NCBI GenBank assembly: GCA_008828725.1
Contig: MEHQ01003627.1
Span: 237,102 to 301,101, forward strand
Direction: 5' to 3'
Source: Saccharina japonica
Taxonomy: Eukaryota > Sar > Phaeophyceae > Laminariales > Laminariaceae
DNA length: 64,000 bases
Shown here: piece by piece, positions 1-11,512 of the stretch
How positions within the stretch are numbered: the stretch's first letter is position 1
How the letters are laid out: each line of letters opens with the position of its first letter
The notes under the pieces: generated by a model
What the model saw: only the letters and a program-made list of their open reading frames with translations
What the model was told of the DNA's origin: nothing
Database searches by the model: none
Program-made: the position numbers and the translations under genes

Positions 1-125
1 ATTAGTGTGGATTGTCCCCAAAACGGGACTGGAGTTCTAAAAGGGTTAAGAACTGGTCCCACATATTTGGGAACAAACTACTTGAAAATAGTGTGGGATG
101 TTGTTTTCAGTTCTGAGTGGGTTAA
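1..125. mobile_element. TTAA MITE pair, cut by window start
   Basis: The end of a type 1 element (CCCCAAAACGGGACTGGAG...GGGTTAA) runs into a type 2 element (AAGAACTGGTCCCACATA...CAGTTCTGAGTGGGTTAA). Confidence 0.65.
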
Positions 126-735
126 ACCAATCTTACCGGAAATATAAGCACCATCTTTTTGTTGATATCACCATCAACACGGGGATTAAAATTCCGGCCA
201 AGAGTGCTATGATACCGCCGTGTCACACGCAAGATACTATTAATAACACATAACACACCTTGTGGGAAGTTTTTCTGAGCCGATTTTATCCAAACCAAAA
301 GCGGGCACACAGATACGAAAAATGAATGGTGGATTTGGAAAATAGCTCGACAAGATCCTCCCATGGGCGCATACAACAGTCCAGGACATCTATTAATAAT
401 AAGAAACGGGAAATATGACCCTGGCTGGATTTTTCTCCCTCAAAAGAGGGTGCTTTATTCACAAACTTCAAGATGACGACTCTCGGATTTCTTGATCCCC
501 TCTAAATATCAGCGCGTGGTTTTCTTATTACAGTAGCCTGTTTTCTTATTAGGTGTCCTGCACTGTGCTATACTGCTGCTGTAATCAAGATACCACAACT
601 ACGAAAATCGTTGCTTTTGGAAAGATCTCGACGATATGTTGTTTCCGTATAGTCTATATATATGACGCATCGCTCGGTCTTGAACCTTTTGCCATTTTCG
701 AGAAAATCGGCTTTCTTTGAAATTCGCCCCAAAGG
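126..735. other. No gene recognised
   Basis: AT-rich sequence with short open frames only. TTTCTTATTAGGTGTCCTGC at 541 recurs at 26955 beside the same AATAAGAAA motif, so it is another dispersed repeat. Confidence 0.5.
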
Positions 736-850
736 GGTGTTTTATATTATCACCCGGGTGTGCAAGGGTGTGTTATATTACCACCTGGGTGTGTTATATT
801 GTCACCCGGGTGTGTTATCTTATCACCCGGGTGGTATTATACGGTAGGCG
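736..850. repeat. Short tandem CACCCGGGTG repeats
   Basis: About four units of a ~22-bp motif TTATATTATCACCCGGGTGTG. Related CACCCCGGTGATAAGATA units at 8945-9000. Confidence 0.7.
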
Positions 851-889
851 CATCGCTCGGCGTTTGCACTTTTCCACACCTCGGACAAA

Positions 890-1190
890 TCAGACAGATC
901 AGATATATAGATCAGATATAGATCATTCCCACTTTCATGATGTAGATTTTTCGAGGCAGATATTTTCCCGATCTTGCATGTATTGATCTATAGCTCATGT
1001 TTCTGGCTGAGATCCGTGTGGTACAGATAATCTGCGTGGTCTACAGTAGCACACGTTTCCTGGGTTGGCTCTGTATTATCTGCAGATCCTGAACAACCTT
1101 TCACAATGGCAGATGAGGAACTATTGATAGATGATCTAGATAATTATATATCTGTAGAGGATCTGTCTGTCCGAGCTGTGCATTCTTACC
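890..1190. repeat. GATC-rich dispersed repeat J
   Basis: Many AGATC/GATCT words and CGTTTCCTGGGTTGG...GCAGATCCTGAACAAC, shared with 28900-29430, 36420-36560, 49320-49440 (minus) and pieces at 22500-23090. Confidence 0.6.
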
Positions 1191-1199
1191 GTCGTCGAA

Positions 1200-2160
1200 A
1201 AAACTGGCTTGGAAATTAGTCCCGGGGCGTGCGTGTTATCTGGCGTGTGTGTGCACGTTCTGATTTTTCGGGAACGTACAAGCACCCTTATGATTGCAAA
1301 TTTTCTGCGACAATTTTCAATTTTCCGGGCCGATTTTCCTCCTCGAAACGACGGGGGGGGGAGGTGGGGGGCACACAACGAAATTTTAAGAGCAACGAAG
1401 AGCAAGACTTACGTAGGCCTTTTTGGGGCTTCCCGCACTCCTATACTATTGTGTATGCGTCGTTCGGCATTATTTGCCATTTTGCAATTTCCGACGTTGC
1501 CCATAAGATCGGCTTGGGAATTATTTCTTATGATGGGCTGTGTGAATTCGTCCCTCCGACCCGAACCCTGACCCGAACCCACTCGCCAGTGATGCCAGTG
1601 ATCAGTGCTTGGGTGCTGCGCTTGGCAAGACTCTAGGTTTGATTTGGCCGGCTTGTATGCTGTGCTCGGGAAGACTCTAGGTTGATTCGGCCGGCTCGGG
1701 ATGGTGTGGCTTGCAGGTGGCTTGGAAATGCTCTATTTATCTATTTCTCGAGGTTGATTGCGCCGCTTATAATATGCCCGGTGCCTTTTAGCCAATCAAA
1801 GTGCGGAAATGGCTACCTTAGGAAGGACAATGAAGATTCACCATTAATACGAGTATCAACACGTGACACGAGACTACTACTGCTGCTGGAATTCTTACGG
1901 TTTATATATATACGAGTGTAAACTTTAACTTTGTATCTTATTTTTCGTGTAGTCTTTCCTACCCCCCACCCCCCCCCACCCCCTGCGCGAGGGTGGTCAT
2001 TTACTGAACTTCTCAACGGTAATGACACGCTGTATATATGCAGTTGTACATGTGCGTTGCCGTCGCGAACCCCTTGCGCTGCTTTTGTGGGACCCCCGGT
2101 GATAGGTTTTGATGTTTGTTGGCATCGTTTTGAGGAAGAACCTATCAAACACAGGAGAGG
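1200..2160. other. No gene recognised
   Basis: Overlapping frames on both strands without splice support or protein-like composition. It includes CCCGAACCCTGACCCGAACCC at 1559. Confidence 0.5.
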
Positions 2161-2165
2161 TCTAA

Positions 2166-2271
2166 GGGGGGGGGGGGGGTGCTCATGTCGTGCACGGCCG
2201 TAGTCGTATGACCATAGACCCTCGCACCCCTACAATCCGGGACGGAGCACGTTGGGTTTTCACCAACCAAG
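2166..2271 (-). mobile_element. CT-A poly-C-tailed repeat (3' part)
   Basis: Minus orientation: tail of C, then GAGCA/GAGTAC-type end, CGACTACGGCCGTGCACGAC and the GGTTGGTGAAAACCCAAC hairpin. It is truncated at the 5' side. Confidence 0.7.
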
Positions 2272-2274
2272 CGG

Positions 2275-2555
2275 GAGGGGGGGGGGTGTGCTAATTTGTT
2301 GCTCGCCTTAGTCATTTGACCATTGACCACACATCCCTTTCGAGACGGGGCGCCGTTCCTACTTATAGTGGAGACACCTCCAACAGTTGGGCGCTCATTA
2401 CGTGGTTTTCACAAATTACAAAGAAACTGTTTGCTGATCTTATCCCCTTCCTGTTTCGCCGCCTGTGGCCACCATCTATCTCCGAAGGTAGCTATCGTTC
2501 GTGCTATCGTTTTCTCGCTACTATCTAGTGTACCAAACTTCTCCATGTAACATTC
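2275..2555 (-). mobile_element. CT-B poly-C-tailed repeat, long copy
   Basis: Minus orientation: AGATAGATGGTGGCCACAGG, CAGTTTCTTTGTAATTTG, GAGCGCCCAACTGTTGGAGG, CCGTCTCGAAAGGGATGTG, GGCGAGCAACAAATTAGCAC then poly-C. Confidence 0.75.
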
Positions 2556-2650
2556 GTCTATTTTTCTCATCTCTCAACACATCCCGTTCCTCCTTGTACA
2601 TTTCACATCCTCCCACACTGCTGTGACATTCTACTCTATTGCTTTACCAC

Positions 2651-2985
2651 ATTTTTTTTTTTTGTCCATCCCATTTATTGTTCGCCCTTCTTTTTCTCTC
2701 TCCCTCTTTAGTCGTAACTCAGATCCGGGGTCACTAAGTAGGCTCTTCTCCCCCCTCCCCACTACGGTACTTGCCTTGTATTTTTATCGCGAGAAGACTT
2801 CAGCACTTTCTTCCCTCGTCGACTTGCGTCGGATTCCGCCTACCCACGCCACGAAGGCGCTCTCAGCACTTGGTTCCTATTTATTTTTTCAAATAAAGTA
2901 AAAATCTCCCCACGGTGGGATTCGAATTTGGGTACCAATGCCAGTAGTCTTTGAAGCTGACCACTAGTCTACCGGGGCGATAGGG
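2651..2985 (-). mobile_element. tRNA-derived SINE, head type 1
   Basis: Reading minus: a tRNA-like head with box A-like TAGACTAGTGGTCAG and box B-like TTCGAATCC, a body with TCGACGAGGGAAGAAAGTGC and GACCCCGGATCTGAGTTACGA, then a poly-A tail. Confidence 0.8.
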
Positions 2986-3120
2986 GCACATCTATCTGTG
3001 CATCTACTTCCTCCTCCTCCCGGCCACTGCTCTCACCTCGTTCTTCTTTCTGGCAGGTCCAAGTCCCCTACACGAAATCGCAGTTTCAGCGTTTTCGCGA
3101 AATGTACTGGGCCGTATAAA

Positions 3121-3214
3121 TTATAAATACGTTTCCATTCCTATCCCCCCGTATATCTCGAAGTGTTCCTCCGCATCCACCTCATTGATTAGCGCTACGA
3201 AGCCTTTCCCTTCT
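3121..3214 (-). CDS. Terminal exon of an unrecognised minus-strand gene
   Basis: Reading minus, GFVALINEVDAEEHFEIYGG followed by IGMETYL and TAA at 3121. The composition is protein-like and ends cleanly. The acceptor is GGATAG (3215) or the AG near 3204. A minus-oriented CT-A poly-C tail (about 3272) lies just upstream, as for other exons here. Upstream exons are not found. Confidence 0.4.
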
Positions 3215-3271
3215 TTCTATCCTTTCTTTTACTTCTGTCTTGTACCCCCCAAACTTCTCTATGACCAGGAG

Positions 3272-3540
3272 TTGGGGGGGGGGGTACTCATGCGATGCAT
3301 GGCCGTAGTCGTATGGCCATAGACCCTCTAGGGGGGGGGGGGGGGGAGTGCACTCATGTACATATCATGCATGGCCGGCCGTAGTCGTACCTATGACTAT
3401 AGACCGTCGCCTCCCTTATGCAATGCCGGGACGGAGCACGTCCGGTTTTCATCGACCAGGCAGGCATTGCTTGGAATCAAGCGCGAAGCGCCCGTGAGAT
3501 GTTTGGCGAGTCGCATGAAAGGGCGAGCTGCATCCTCTAT
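3272..3540 (-). mobile_element. Two CT-A repeats, one short and one near full
   Basis: G-runs at 3273 and 3331 are tails on the minus strand. The second keeps the whole body to GAGCTGCATCCTC, next to a TATATAAA sequence at 3538. Confidence 0.7.
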
Positions 3541-3660
3541 ATAAAATCCGTAAGTACGAGCGATCGAAGTATTACACGCAGCTACGAAGCAAAGATGAGT
3601 TTCGACGAAATCCTCGAGCTCACAGCTGTTTTTTTTTTTAATATTTTAAATATATACTAG
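3541..3660 (+). repeat. Repeat G (ATGAGTTTCGACGA family)
   Basis: TATATAAAATCCG, GATCGAAGTATTACACGCAG and AAGATGAGTTTCGACGAAAT to CACAGCTG and a T-run. Other copies: 3985-4240 (minus), 6960-7160 (minus), 7955-8045 (minus), 8770-8880, 11165-11245, 15010-15125 (and 19293). Confidence 0.7.
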
Positions 3661-3984
3661 AAGGCATCAGATAACTTACCCACACCCACACACATCAACA
3701 GAAAAAATGTCAAGAGCCTATAATACCTCGGGACAAGCAGGCCTATCGCGACGAGTATATACATACATATGATATATACAATAGCAGTGCCTTTGTTACA
3801 AGCTCGCGAAACTATGAGCTCTACACTGACTGCTGCTTACATCGTATCGGGAGGCATTTTTGGACGGGGGAGGGACAGGGGATGCAAAAATTACGCCAAG
3901 AAATCGAGTTACGTATATATGTATGCACGGCGGGCGCTCATTACGCGTAATTACCCGTAACGCGGTAACCCCCATCCCTCCTCG

Positions 3985-4240
3985 CAACTGCTGCGCTAAT
4001 AATATTAAAAAAAATAAAAATAAAACAACAGCTGTGTGAGCTCGAGGATTTCGTCGAAACTCATTTTTGCTACGAGTACGCGTAGCTGAGTGTAATACTT
4101 CGATCGCGCGTACGCGTAGCTGAGTGTAATACTTCGATCGCGCGTACTTACGGATTTTATATGTCCTCATGTAGGATGTACATCCCGTATGAGGGGGACA
4201 CAATCTGAGGCTGTAGAATTCAGGAAGTGTGTGTCTATCA
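3985..4240 (-). repeat. Repeat G, long copy
   Basis: Minus: CATGAGGACATATAAAATCC, CGATCGAAGTATTACACTCA (twice), ATGAGTTTCGACGAAATCC, CACAGCTG then T-run. The 5' part (GAATTCTACAGCCTCA) is shared with 6960-7160. Confidence 0.7.
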
Positions 4241-4344
4241 GGGTTCGAATTAGTTGGTGAAACGTGCGCAATTGCACCAAAAATCTGAAATATCAGCTTT
4301 TGCGTACAGAAAAAACAGTAGATGTGCGGCTTTGCGCAACATCT

Positions 4345-4500
4345 TTTTTAGGCCCCCGCACACTTTTTGGCCGCACGCCAAAAAATTGTGTGGGGCCACT
4401 TCGCCGTAGGCGGAAAAACAATTTGGGGCCTATTTTCGCCGCAGGCGATTTTTTTTTTGGGTCCGTTTTCGCCGCAGGCGAAATTTGTTTTAGGCCTTTT
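4345..4500. repeat. TTCGCCGCAGGCGA palindromes
   Basis: Three near-palindromes (CGCCGTAGGCGG, CGCCGCAGGCG twice), each followed by GGGGCC or GGGTCC. Confidence 0.5.
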
Positions 4501-4714
4501 TCTTGTGATTTATTCGACAATTTCCTGCTGAATTTGTTTGTGGCTTTCTTTTTTGAGGGCACTGAGTTCAAATTTATGACGGGTTTGTATGTCCGTGGAT
4601 AAGACAAGGCTTGAAAGGGTCGCAAATACAGAGGCTATGCTTGTCTGTGTGTTATTTGCAAGCCGAGCGAATGAGACGCACATTTTGAGTACATTTACGC
4701 ACATACGTCCAAAA

Positions 4715-4835
4715 TTTTCGCCTCCGGGGGCCCTCCCGGGGGGCCCTCCGGGGGCCCCTGCGGGGAGCACACCTCGCCTCCGACTCGGTGTGCGCTACGC
4801 GCACATCCAAATATGCCCGATGTGTGCTACGCGCA
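4715..4835. repeat. GC-rich GGGGGCCCTCC repeat
   Basis: GGGGGCCCTCCCGGGGGGCC and CTACGCGCACAT twice. The same GC-rich block, inverted, is cut by the window end at 63930-64000. Confidence 0.6.
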
Positions 4836-4849
4836 CATGTTGCTGGAGC

Positions 4850-5530
4850 ACTAATTCGAACCCTGGTGTCTATTTGTGGGGGGGAGAAATAATTAAAATA
4901 AAGTACGTAAAATATATTAAAAATAAAATTAAACAATAATATAAGGTCGCGAAAATGAGTTCAAATCCTGAGCCAATTTTTTTTTAAATATTACTTGGAA
5001 AGAACGTTTTTTTGTTGATTTTTTATACTGAATATAATACGACTCGTTGCCAAATTCCAAATTTCAAACAACTCAATAATCTGCCATCTACGTCTGATAA
5101 GTACCCCTTCGGCTCGAAGTACGTACTTGGTACGCTCGAAGTACGTACTTCGTATGCACGTATGATATAATTGCACGCACCAGCCACTTACTGCTGGTTT
5201 GAAGTACTACTGCTGTACGCACAATGCTGTTGGTCCACAGCGTAGGCACATGCGGACCGGGTGTGATTCGTATCAGTGATACGCACGCGATTGGTGCGCG
5301 TTAGGTATTTTGGTATTTTCCTCTCAGCTTTTAGTCCGACGTATCATACGATATAGAAATGGTGTCCTCTCAGCTCTCAGTTGCATGTCGGATGTAGGCA
5401 CCTCACACGCACTACGTACGTACAGCAGCAGTATATACACGTAATCATACACGTCACATTTTTTCTCTTTTCGTTTCTTATCCCCGATGGACCTATCCCT
5501 GGTATAGAACAGCAGTGCACTCATCATGTA
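4850..5530. other. No gene recognised
   Basis: AT-rich with many GTACGTACTT words and no supported exon. Confidence 0.5.
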
Positions 5531-5533
5531 CTA

Positions 5534-6122
5534 CCGTAATCATGCGAAGGTTCGCACCGGGCACCGGGTGCGATCGCGTTTTTAAATGTTTCTACTTTGT
5601 GTTTTTTTTATCGCACCCCGGTGCTATCTCTCCGATGGGTGCGTTCTCTCCGATGGGGGTGCGGAAACACAATTAAATCATGCCGTTCTTCTATTTTGGC
5701 GCACCCCCGGTGTTCTTCTATTTTGGCGAACCCCCGGTGCGATCTCCCCGATGGGTGCGCTGCTGAATCGAAATACACCGGGCCGTACTGGGGCAACGGT
5801 GCTGCGTGAATGACTCAAAGCTACTCGTACCTAAAACGACTTGACCTACCATGCGTTGGTAAAGTACGTTTGAGAGGAGTGGCGCACTGGTGATATATCA
5901 TCGGAGTATGAAAGAAATGAGAATGTTACCTACTACAGACCCGCTGCGGTGGCCCTCAAATTTCTATTTATGTCGGAGAGATCGCACCGGGGTGCGATCT
6001 CTCCGATGGGGGTGCGAAAACACGATTACATTTTTCTACCTTGTGTTTTTTATCGCACCCCGGTGCTATCTCTCCGATGGGTGCCAACCTTCCGATGGGT
6101 GCGAACCTTCGCATGATTACGG
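5534..6122. mobile_element. TA-flanked element with 25-bp perfect terminal inverted repeats
   Basis: CCGTAATCATGCGAAGGTTC... at 5534-5558 is repeated inverted at 6098-6122, with TA on both sides (mariner-like target). The inside carries several CACCCCGGTG palindromes and CTCTCCGATGGGTGCG repeats. There is no transposase frame. Confidence 0.7.
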
Positions 6123-6289
6123 TATTCACGAGCCCCGCGCACTTGTTCAGCTCTCTCACGTTCGCAACTCAGATCCTGAAGTACTGCTATATTGGTGCCT
6201 GCCATCGTTATATGGGATGCGAGCTGGGAGACTTAAATTGGTCGCGGACTACGTAGCAATTATTTGGCTGCTTTCAAGTCACCGATTAT

Positions 6290-6392
6290 TGCGGGGGGGG
6301 GGGGGCATAGTAAATAGGACCTACCGTAGACACAAAACCCATCTATTTCCCTGTTTTTACTAATACTATTTGGTCCTTTTTACTATTATCCC
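6290..6392. mobile_element. Palindromic MITE (CCATAGTAAATAGG family)
   Basis: About 100 bp with inverted ends CATAGTAAATAGGACC and its complement around an AT-rich centre (GGGAAATAGATGGG type). Family ends read TTACGGGGGACCATAG. Confidence 0.7.
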
Positions 6393-6510
6393 CCGTAACA
6401 GTCACCAGTTGGCTAACTATCAATGCAAGTCGACTATTAATACGTACGTAGTCACTATATTCATACTGGCTGTTGTTGTTCTGATCGCGAAAAAGATTGT
6501 CCGTGGTCAC

Positions 6511-6880
6511 TTTTTTTTTTTTTTTTTTTTTTTTTTTCCTATCCCATTTATTATCTTCGCACTTGCGTTTCTCCCTCCCTAGTCGTAACTCAGATCCGGG
6601 GTCACAAAGTAGGCTCCTCTCCCTCCTCCCCCACTACGGTTCTTGCCTTGCATTTTTATCGCGCAGAGGGTTCAGCCTTCCCAACGCTCGTCGATTTTCA
6701 TCGAATTTAGCCAACTCACGCTCTCGCGCTCTCTGCTAGTCAAGATATTTTTTGCGAGAAAAAGTGCCTATGAGCATGCACTCGGCGGGGCTCGAACTCG
6801 CTTTCTTGACGCTAACAGGCTTCGTGGTTACCTGCTAGCCCACCGGGTGGTCACTGGACAGGCTCCAAAGCAAAAGCTCT
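6511..6880 (-). mobile_element. tRNA-derived SINE, head type 2
   Basis: Reading minus: head GGTGGGCTAGCAGGTAA with box B-like AGTTCGAGCCCC, then the same body and tail as the type 1 copies, ending in a long A-run (T-run on plus at 6511-6537). Confidence 0.8.
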
Positions 6881-6959
6881 GCAGTGGAAGAATATCTCAA
6901 GGAAAAATAATACACAAAATACAAAGTACAAAGTACAACGCAGTAGTACGATATGTTGA

Positions 6960-7160
6960 AAAAACAATAAAATAAAACGACAGCTGTGAGATGGAGGATT
7001 TCGTCGAAAGTCGTATTTGCTATAGCTGAGTGTAATACTTCGATCGCGCGTACTTACGGGTTTTTCATGTCCTCATGCAGGGTGTACATCCCGTATGTGG
7101 GGGACACAATATGAGGCTGTAGAATTCAGGGAGCGTGTGTCTATGTAGGAACAAATGATT
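6960..7160 (-). repeat. Repeat G, long copy
   Basis: Same order as 3985-4240, with the ATG changed to ACG. Confidence 0.65.
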
Positions 7161-7174
7161 GGTAAAAAGAGGGG

Positions 7175-7260
7175 GGAGAGAGGGGCGTACTCATTTGTTG
7201 CTTGCCTCAGTAATTTGACCATTGACCACGCACCCCTTTAGAGACGGAGCAGTCGGGGTG
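7175..7260 (-). mobile_element. CT-B 3' part
   Basis: GTACTCATTTGTTGCTTGCC and GACCACGCACCCCTTTAGAG are the family 3' end on the minus strand. Confidence 0.65.
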
Positions 7261-7429
7261 GGAGAAGAAGGAGCGGTTTTATACCAGGTACATCATAACT
7301 GCTACGTACTGCTGTGGCTGTGGCACATCGTACACCTCAGGCAAAGAGGAAATGAAACCAACCCCAAGGAAGAAGGGAAAAGACATGAAGAAAGAAAATA
7401 AAAAGGAGACTAAAGAAAAAAGGAAAAAG

Positions 7430-7570
7430 GAAGTCGCCGACTTGTCATTAGTTGGCTAACTACAAGCCGCCGACTTGTCATTAGTTGGCTATAACTATAT
7501 CTACAAGTCGCCGACTTGTCATTAGTTGGCTAGCTACAGGTCGCCGACTATTACTCGTAATAGTAATTTG
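7430..7570. repeat. Family O short repeats
   Basis: Three units of GTCGCCGACTTGTCATTAG plus TTGGCTAACTA, both parts near-palindromic. Confidence 0.7.
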
Positions 7571-7583
7571 TAACTTGTTGGTT

Positions 7584-7690
7584 ATTACGGGGGACCATAG
7601 TAAATAGGGACCTACGGTACACAGTAAAACGTATATGTTTCACCTATCACAATATTTGGTCTTGATTAGTACGGTCCTCCGTAATAGCTT
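7584..7690. mobile_element. Palindromic MITE (CCATAGTAAATAGG family)
   Basis: TTACGGGGGACCATAGTAA at the left and a decayed GGTCCTCCGTAA at the right. Confidence 0.65.
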
Positions 7691-7852
7691 CGTAGGTATT
7701 CACAAGCCGGTATTAATGCTGGCGCGCGGTAATTCTGCGGTAATTTTTTGTACCTTGGGCTGGCGCGCTTGCGGCTCGGATTTTACGTATGTTGGTGTTC
7801 TTGGGATATACGAGAAAAAGCCAGTTAGTTGGATCTCACTTGGCCGCATCCA

Positions 7853-7853
<1 letters not shown>

Positions 7854-7902
<49 letters not shown>
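7854..7902. repeat. (CTG)n microsatellite
   Basis: About sixteen uninterrupted CTG units. Confidence 0.9.
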
Positions 7903-8045
7903 CCGGCCAATTCACACCAGCCCTACGTAGCTACCATATATGCGAGATTAAGGGGGGAAAAAAGAAAAAAAAAAGCTGTGAGATCGTGAGATCGAAAAAT
8001 TCCTCAAAACCCATCTTTGCAAGCTTGGTGTGATCATTCGATATA

Positions 8046-8940
8046 ACCCCAAGGACCCCTCCCGTCCGATAACCCCACCGAGCATCCATCACCCAGTACC
8101 CAGCAACGAAGCACCAAGCACCCAGCAACCCACGACTCATACGTACGCCTATGTCTTCTGATTCTCCCATCACCATCATGTTTTCTCAGAAGAACCGATC
8201 TTGTACACGAGCTGGGCCAGCCGTAAAACGGACATCCCTTCCTTGAGCCGTATCTCGTGAACTAGCACAACACAGCGCATCAAAACGCTGCTCAAAGCAG
8301 AAAAGGAGGTTATATACCTGGTATATATTCATATGTATACACGTGGCGAACAGAGCGCGACAAGGCAAGGTAGCAGACGGGGCTGGCGAGAGCCAGCATG
8401 TCGTCGAGAGTCTTTTTTACAAGCTCTCTTGTGTTGTCAAAATGAACAAATAAATCGAATTTTGCCCCGCCACCTCTGCCGGCCTACACCACCAGTGGTT
8501 TTGCAGCATCCTGAGCTCTTCGCATTTGTAAGGCGTCAGTTGCAAGTCGTCAGTTGCACCCACTGTAGAGATAAAAAGTCGTGGACCTCTCTGTCCGCGT
8601 TTCTTCGTATCTTGCTTCCTCCTTGTAAGCGAGCGTAGCGGACGGCGGGAGCTGCCCGCAGAGCGAACCGCCTTGTACGTACTGGTATACCAGGTATATA
8701 TGTATTGTACCTGCGATAAGTTGTATTATTAGACAGCTCTGAAAACCTACACACCCCGTACTGGAACGCGCGATCGAATTATAAGTATCACACCAAGCTT
8801 GCAAATATTAGTTTCAAGGGGAAAATGATATCTTCACAGCTCTGTTTTTTCGTTTTTTTTTGTTTTTTTCTTGATAATACGAATGATATGTACATATATA
8901 TCATATGTACAGCATGTAACTTTTATCAAACGGGGGAATG
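8046..8940. other. Unassigned, possible minus-strand exon
   Basis: On minus an open stretch (8650-8430) reads DDLQLTPYKCEELRMLQNHW, but no clean splice pair was found. Confidence 0.25.
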
Positions 8941-9034
8941 GGATACCGTATCACACCCCGGTGATAAGATAATACACCCCGGTGATAAGATAGCACACCC
9001 CCTTGGATGAATTTCCGAGAGTTTTTCTCCAAAA

Positions 9035-9735
9035 CCAAGCCGGTCGGGGGGGGGGGGGGGGGGCGGCGTACTCATTTGTCGCTTGCCTTAGTCCTTTGAC
9101 CATTGACCACGCATCCCTTTCGAGACGGAGGAAGGGGGGGGTGTGCTCGATGTTCATGCATGGCCGTGTAGTCGAATGGCCATAATAGACCCGCAACGGC
9201 GCGGGGGGGGGGGGTACTCGATATTCATGCATGGCCGTAGTGGTATGACCATAGACCCGAGGCGGAAGGGGGGGCGGGGGGTGTACTCATGTCGTGCACG
9301 GCCGTAGTCGTATGACCATAGACCCTCGCATCCCTACAATGCCGGGACGGAGCACGTTGGGTTTTCACCAACCAGGCAGACATTGCTAGCACCAAGCGCG
9401 AAGCGCCGTGAGGTGTTGGGCGGGTCGCATGAAGGGTGAGCTGCATCCTCTACTAAGGACCGCTTGTGAGGCGGACTTGCTTGTGGATGACAGCTTCAAT
9501 GAGTTAATTTAATTTCCGGTGTGGCCACTTCCAGAGAGGGGTCGTTTGTTGCTTACCTCAGTCATTTGACCACTGACCGCGCATCCCTTTCGAGACGGGG
9601 CATCGTTCCTGCTCCTAATAGAGACACCTCCAACAGTCGGGCGCTCATCGCGCTGTTTCTTTATACCACACACGTAGAGACTTGTTGCCAATCCTATCCC
9701 CTTCCTGGGGGGGGCGTCAAGGTCGCGCATGCATG
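9035..9735 (-). mobile_element. Cluster of CT-B and CT-A repeats, all minus
   Basis: CT-B 3' end (9040-9130), two short CT-A ends (9135-9260), one near full CT-A (9265-9510, with CCGCTTGTGAGGCGG hairpin) and a CT-B (9530-9720). Each begins with a G-run, the complement of the C-tail. Confidence 0.75.
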
Positions 9736-9768
9736 GTGTCTTTTTTTTAGTTCACGCGTTCCCGCCAT

Positions 9769-10752
9769 ATCATGAAGGTCCCTCCCTGCTCATGGATCAT
9801 GTATACTCCCGCACATAATGCCATACATACCGGTATATATGTATTATACGAGGTACGTATCATGCAATATGGTACGGCTGTCGCTATCTCGAAGCCCGGG
9901 TCATGTATATAATACATAATACTGGTTTTTGCATCATGAAGGTCCCTCCCTGCTCATGGATCATGTATACTCCCGCACATAATGCCATACATACCGGTAT
10001 ATATGTATTATACGAGGTACGTATCATGCAATATGGTACGGCTGTCGCTATCTCGAAGCCCGGGTCATGTATATAATACATAATACTGGTTTTTGCATCA
10101 TGAAGGTCCCTCCCTGCTCATGGATCATGTATACTCCCGCACATAATGCCATACATACCGGTATATATGTATTATACGAGGTACGTATCATGCAATATGG
10201 TACGGCTGTCGCTATCTCGAAGCCCGGGTCATGTATATAATACATAATACTGGTTTTTGCATCATGAAGGTCCCTCCCTGCTCATGGATCATGTATACTC
10301 CCGCACATAATGCCATACATACCGGTATATATGTATTATACGAGGTACGTATCATGCAATATGGTACGGCTGTCGCTATCTCGAAGCCCGGGTCATGTAT
10401 ATAATACATAATACTGGTTTTTGCATCATGAAGGTCCCTCCCTGCTCATGGATCATGTATACTCCCGCACATAATGCCATACATACCGGTATATATGTAT
10501 TATACGAGGTACGTATCATGCAATATGGTACGGCTGTCGCTATCTCGAAGCCCGGGTCATGTATATAATACATAATACTGGTTTTTGCATCATGAAGGTC
10601 CCTCCCTGCTCATGGATCATGTATACTCCCGCACATAATGCCATACATACCGGTATATATGTATTATACGAGGTACGTATCATGCAATATGGTACGGCTG
10701 TCGCTATCTCGAAGCCCGGGTCATGTATATAATACATAATACTGGTTTTTGC
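9769..10752. repeat. 164-bp satellite, six identical units
   Basis: Units start at 9769, 9933, 10097, 10261, 10425 and 10589 with ATCATGAAGGTCCC and end TGGTTTTTGC. I see no differences between units. Decayed relatives (GGTACGGCTGTCGCTAT...) continue to about 10980. Each unit carries the same short open frame, not a gene. Confidence 0.95.
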
Positions 10753-11418
10753 CATAGTCTACATATACTTTACGTATGGTATTATATTATACCATGCATG
10801 TATATCATAATATATAGGCCCTAATATATATATATATGGTACGGCTGTCGCTATATCGCAGCCCTGATCATGTATAATACATAATACTGCTGTGCCATAG
10901 TCTACATATATTACATATACGTGTTACATTATATCATGCATATATATGATAATATATTGCACAGCTGTCGCTATAATAATAACAGACACGCGCAGCAGGA
11001 TGTTTGTAACTCTCTTCAACCTTTGTGCGTTGACGGATCCCGTGCTTTTGATTGGTCGCTAAAGACATGCCGAGAGAGGTCCCCCCTATCCCCTATTTGC
11101 TATGTTTCGTCGCCGTGTTACTTAAAAAAACTCGCATTCGTTCCTCTTTGCGAAGGGACATAAATATTAGGGTATCACACTCAGCTTGAAAATATGAGTT
11201 TCGACGAAATCCTAGATCTCATCACAGCTGTTTAAAAAAATAAATAAATATATTACCAGGTACGTTGTAACAAATCATAAACTACTTTTCTTGTATGGTG
11301 CGTAGACTACTGCTTTAGTGCTGGATATTGGATAGTATCGTACCGAACGTGTTTTGCCTTCCGTAGAGGTACGAGTAGCACATTTTGAGGGGGGAAAATG
11401 TGACTGCCGGGGGTTCCT

Positions 11419-11512
11419 TAACCCTTTTCGAAGTGCACTGTCTAGAAATAAATATGTCCGTCTAATTCCAAGTGTTTTGTCCCCACATCGGGACTGCAGT
11501 CCTAAATGGGTG
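11419..11512. mobile_element. Diverged TTAA MITE
   Basis: TTAACCCTTTTCGAAGTGCA...TCTAATTCCAAGTGTTTTG...GGGACTGCAGTCCTAAATGGG matches the family in order but lacks the closing TTAA. Confidence 0.5.

Noticed and set aside
1106-1219. 37-codon frame starting MADEELLIDDLDNY
   Set aside because: It lies in GATC repeat J, whose other copies do not keep the frame.
9884-10755. Five identical 65-71-codon frames
   Set aside because: They are one short frame repeated by the 164-bp satellite; 164 is not a multiple of three and no gene signals exist.
10000-11000. CRISPR-like array
   Set aside because: Units are fully identical tandem copies without variable spacers.
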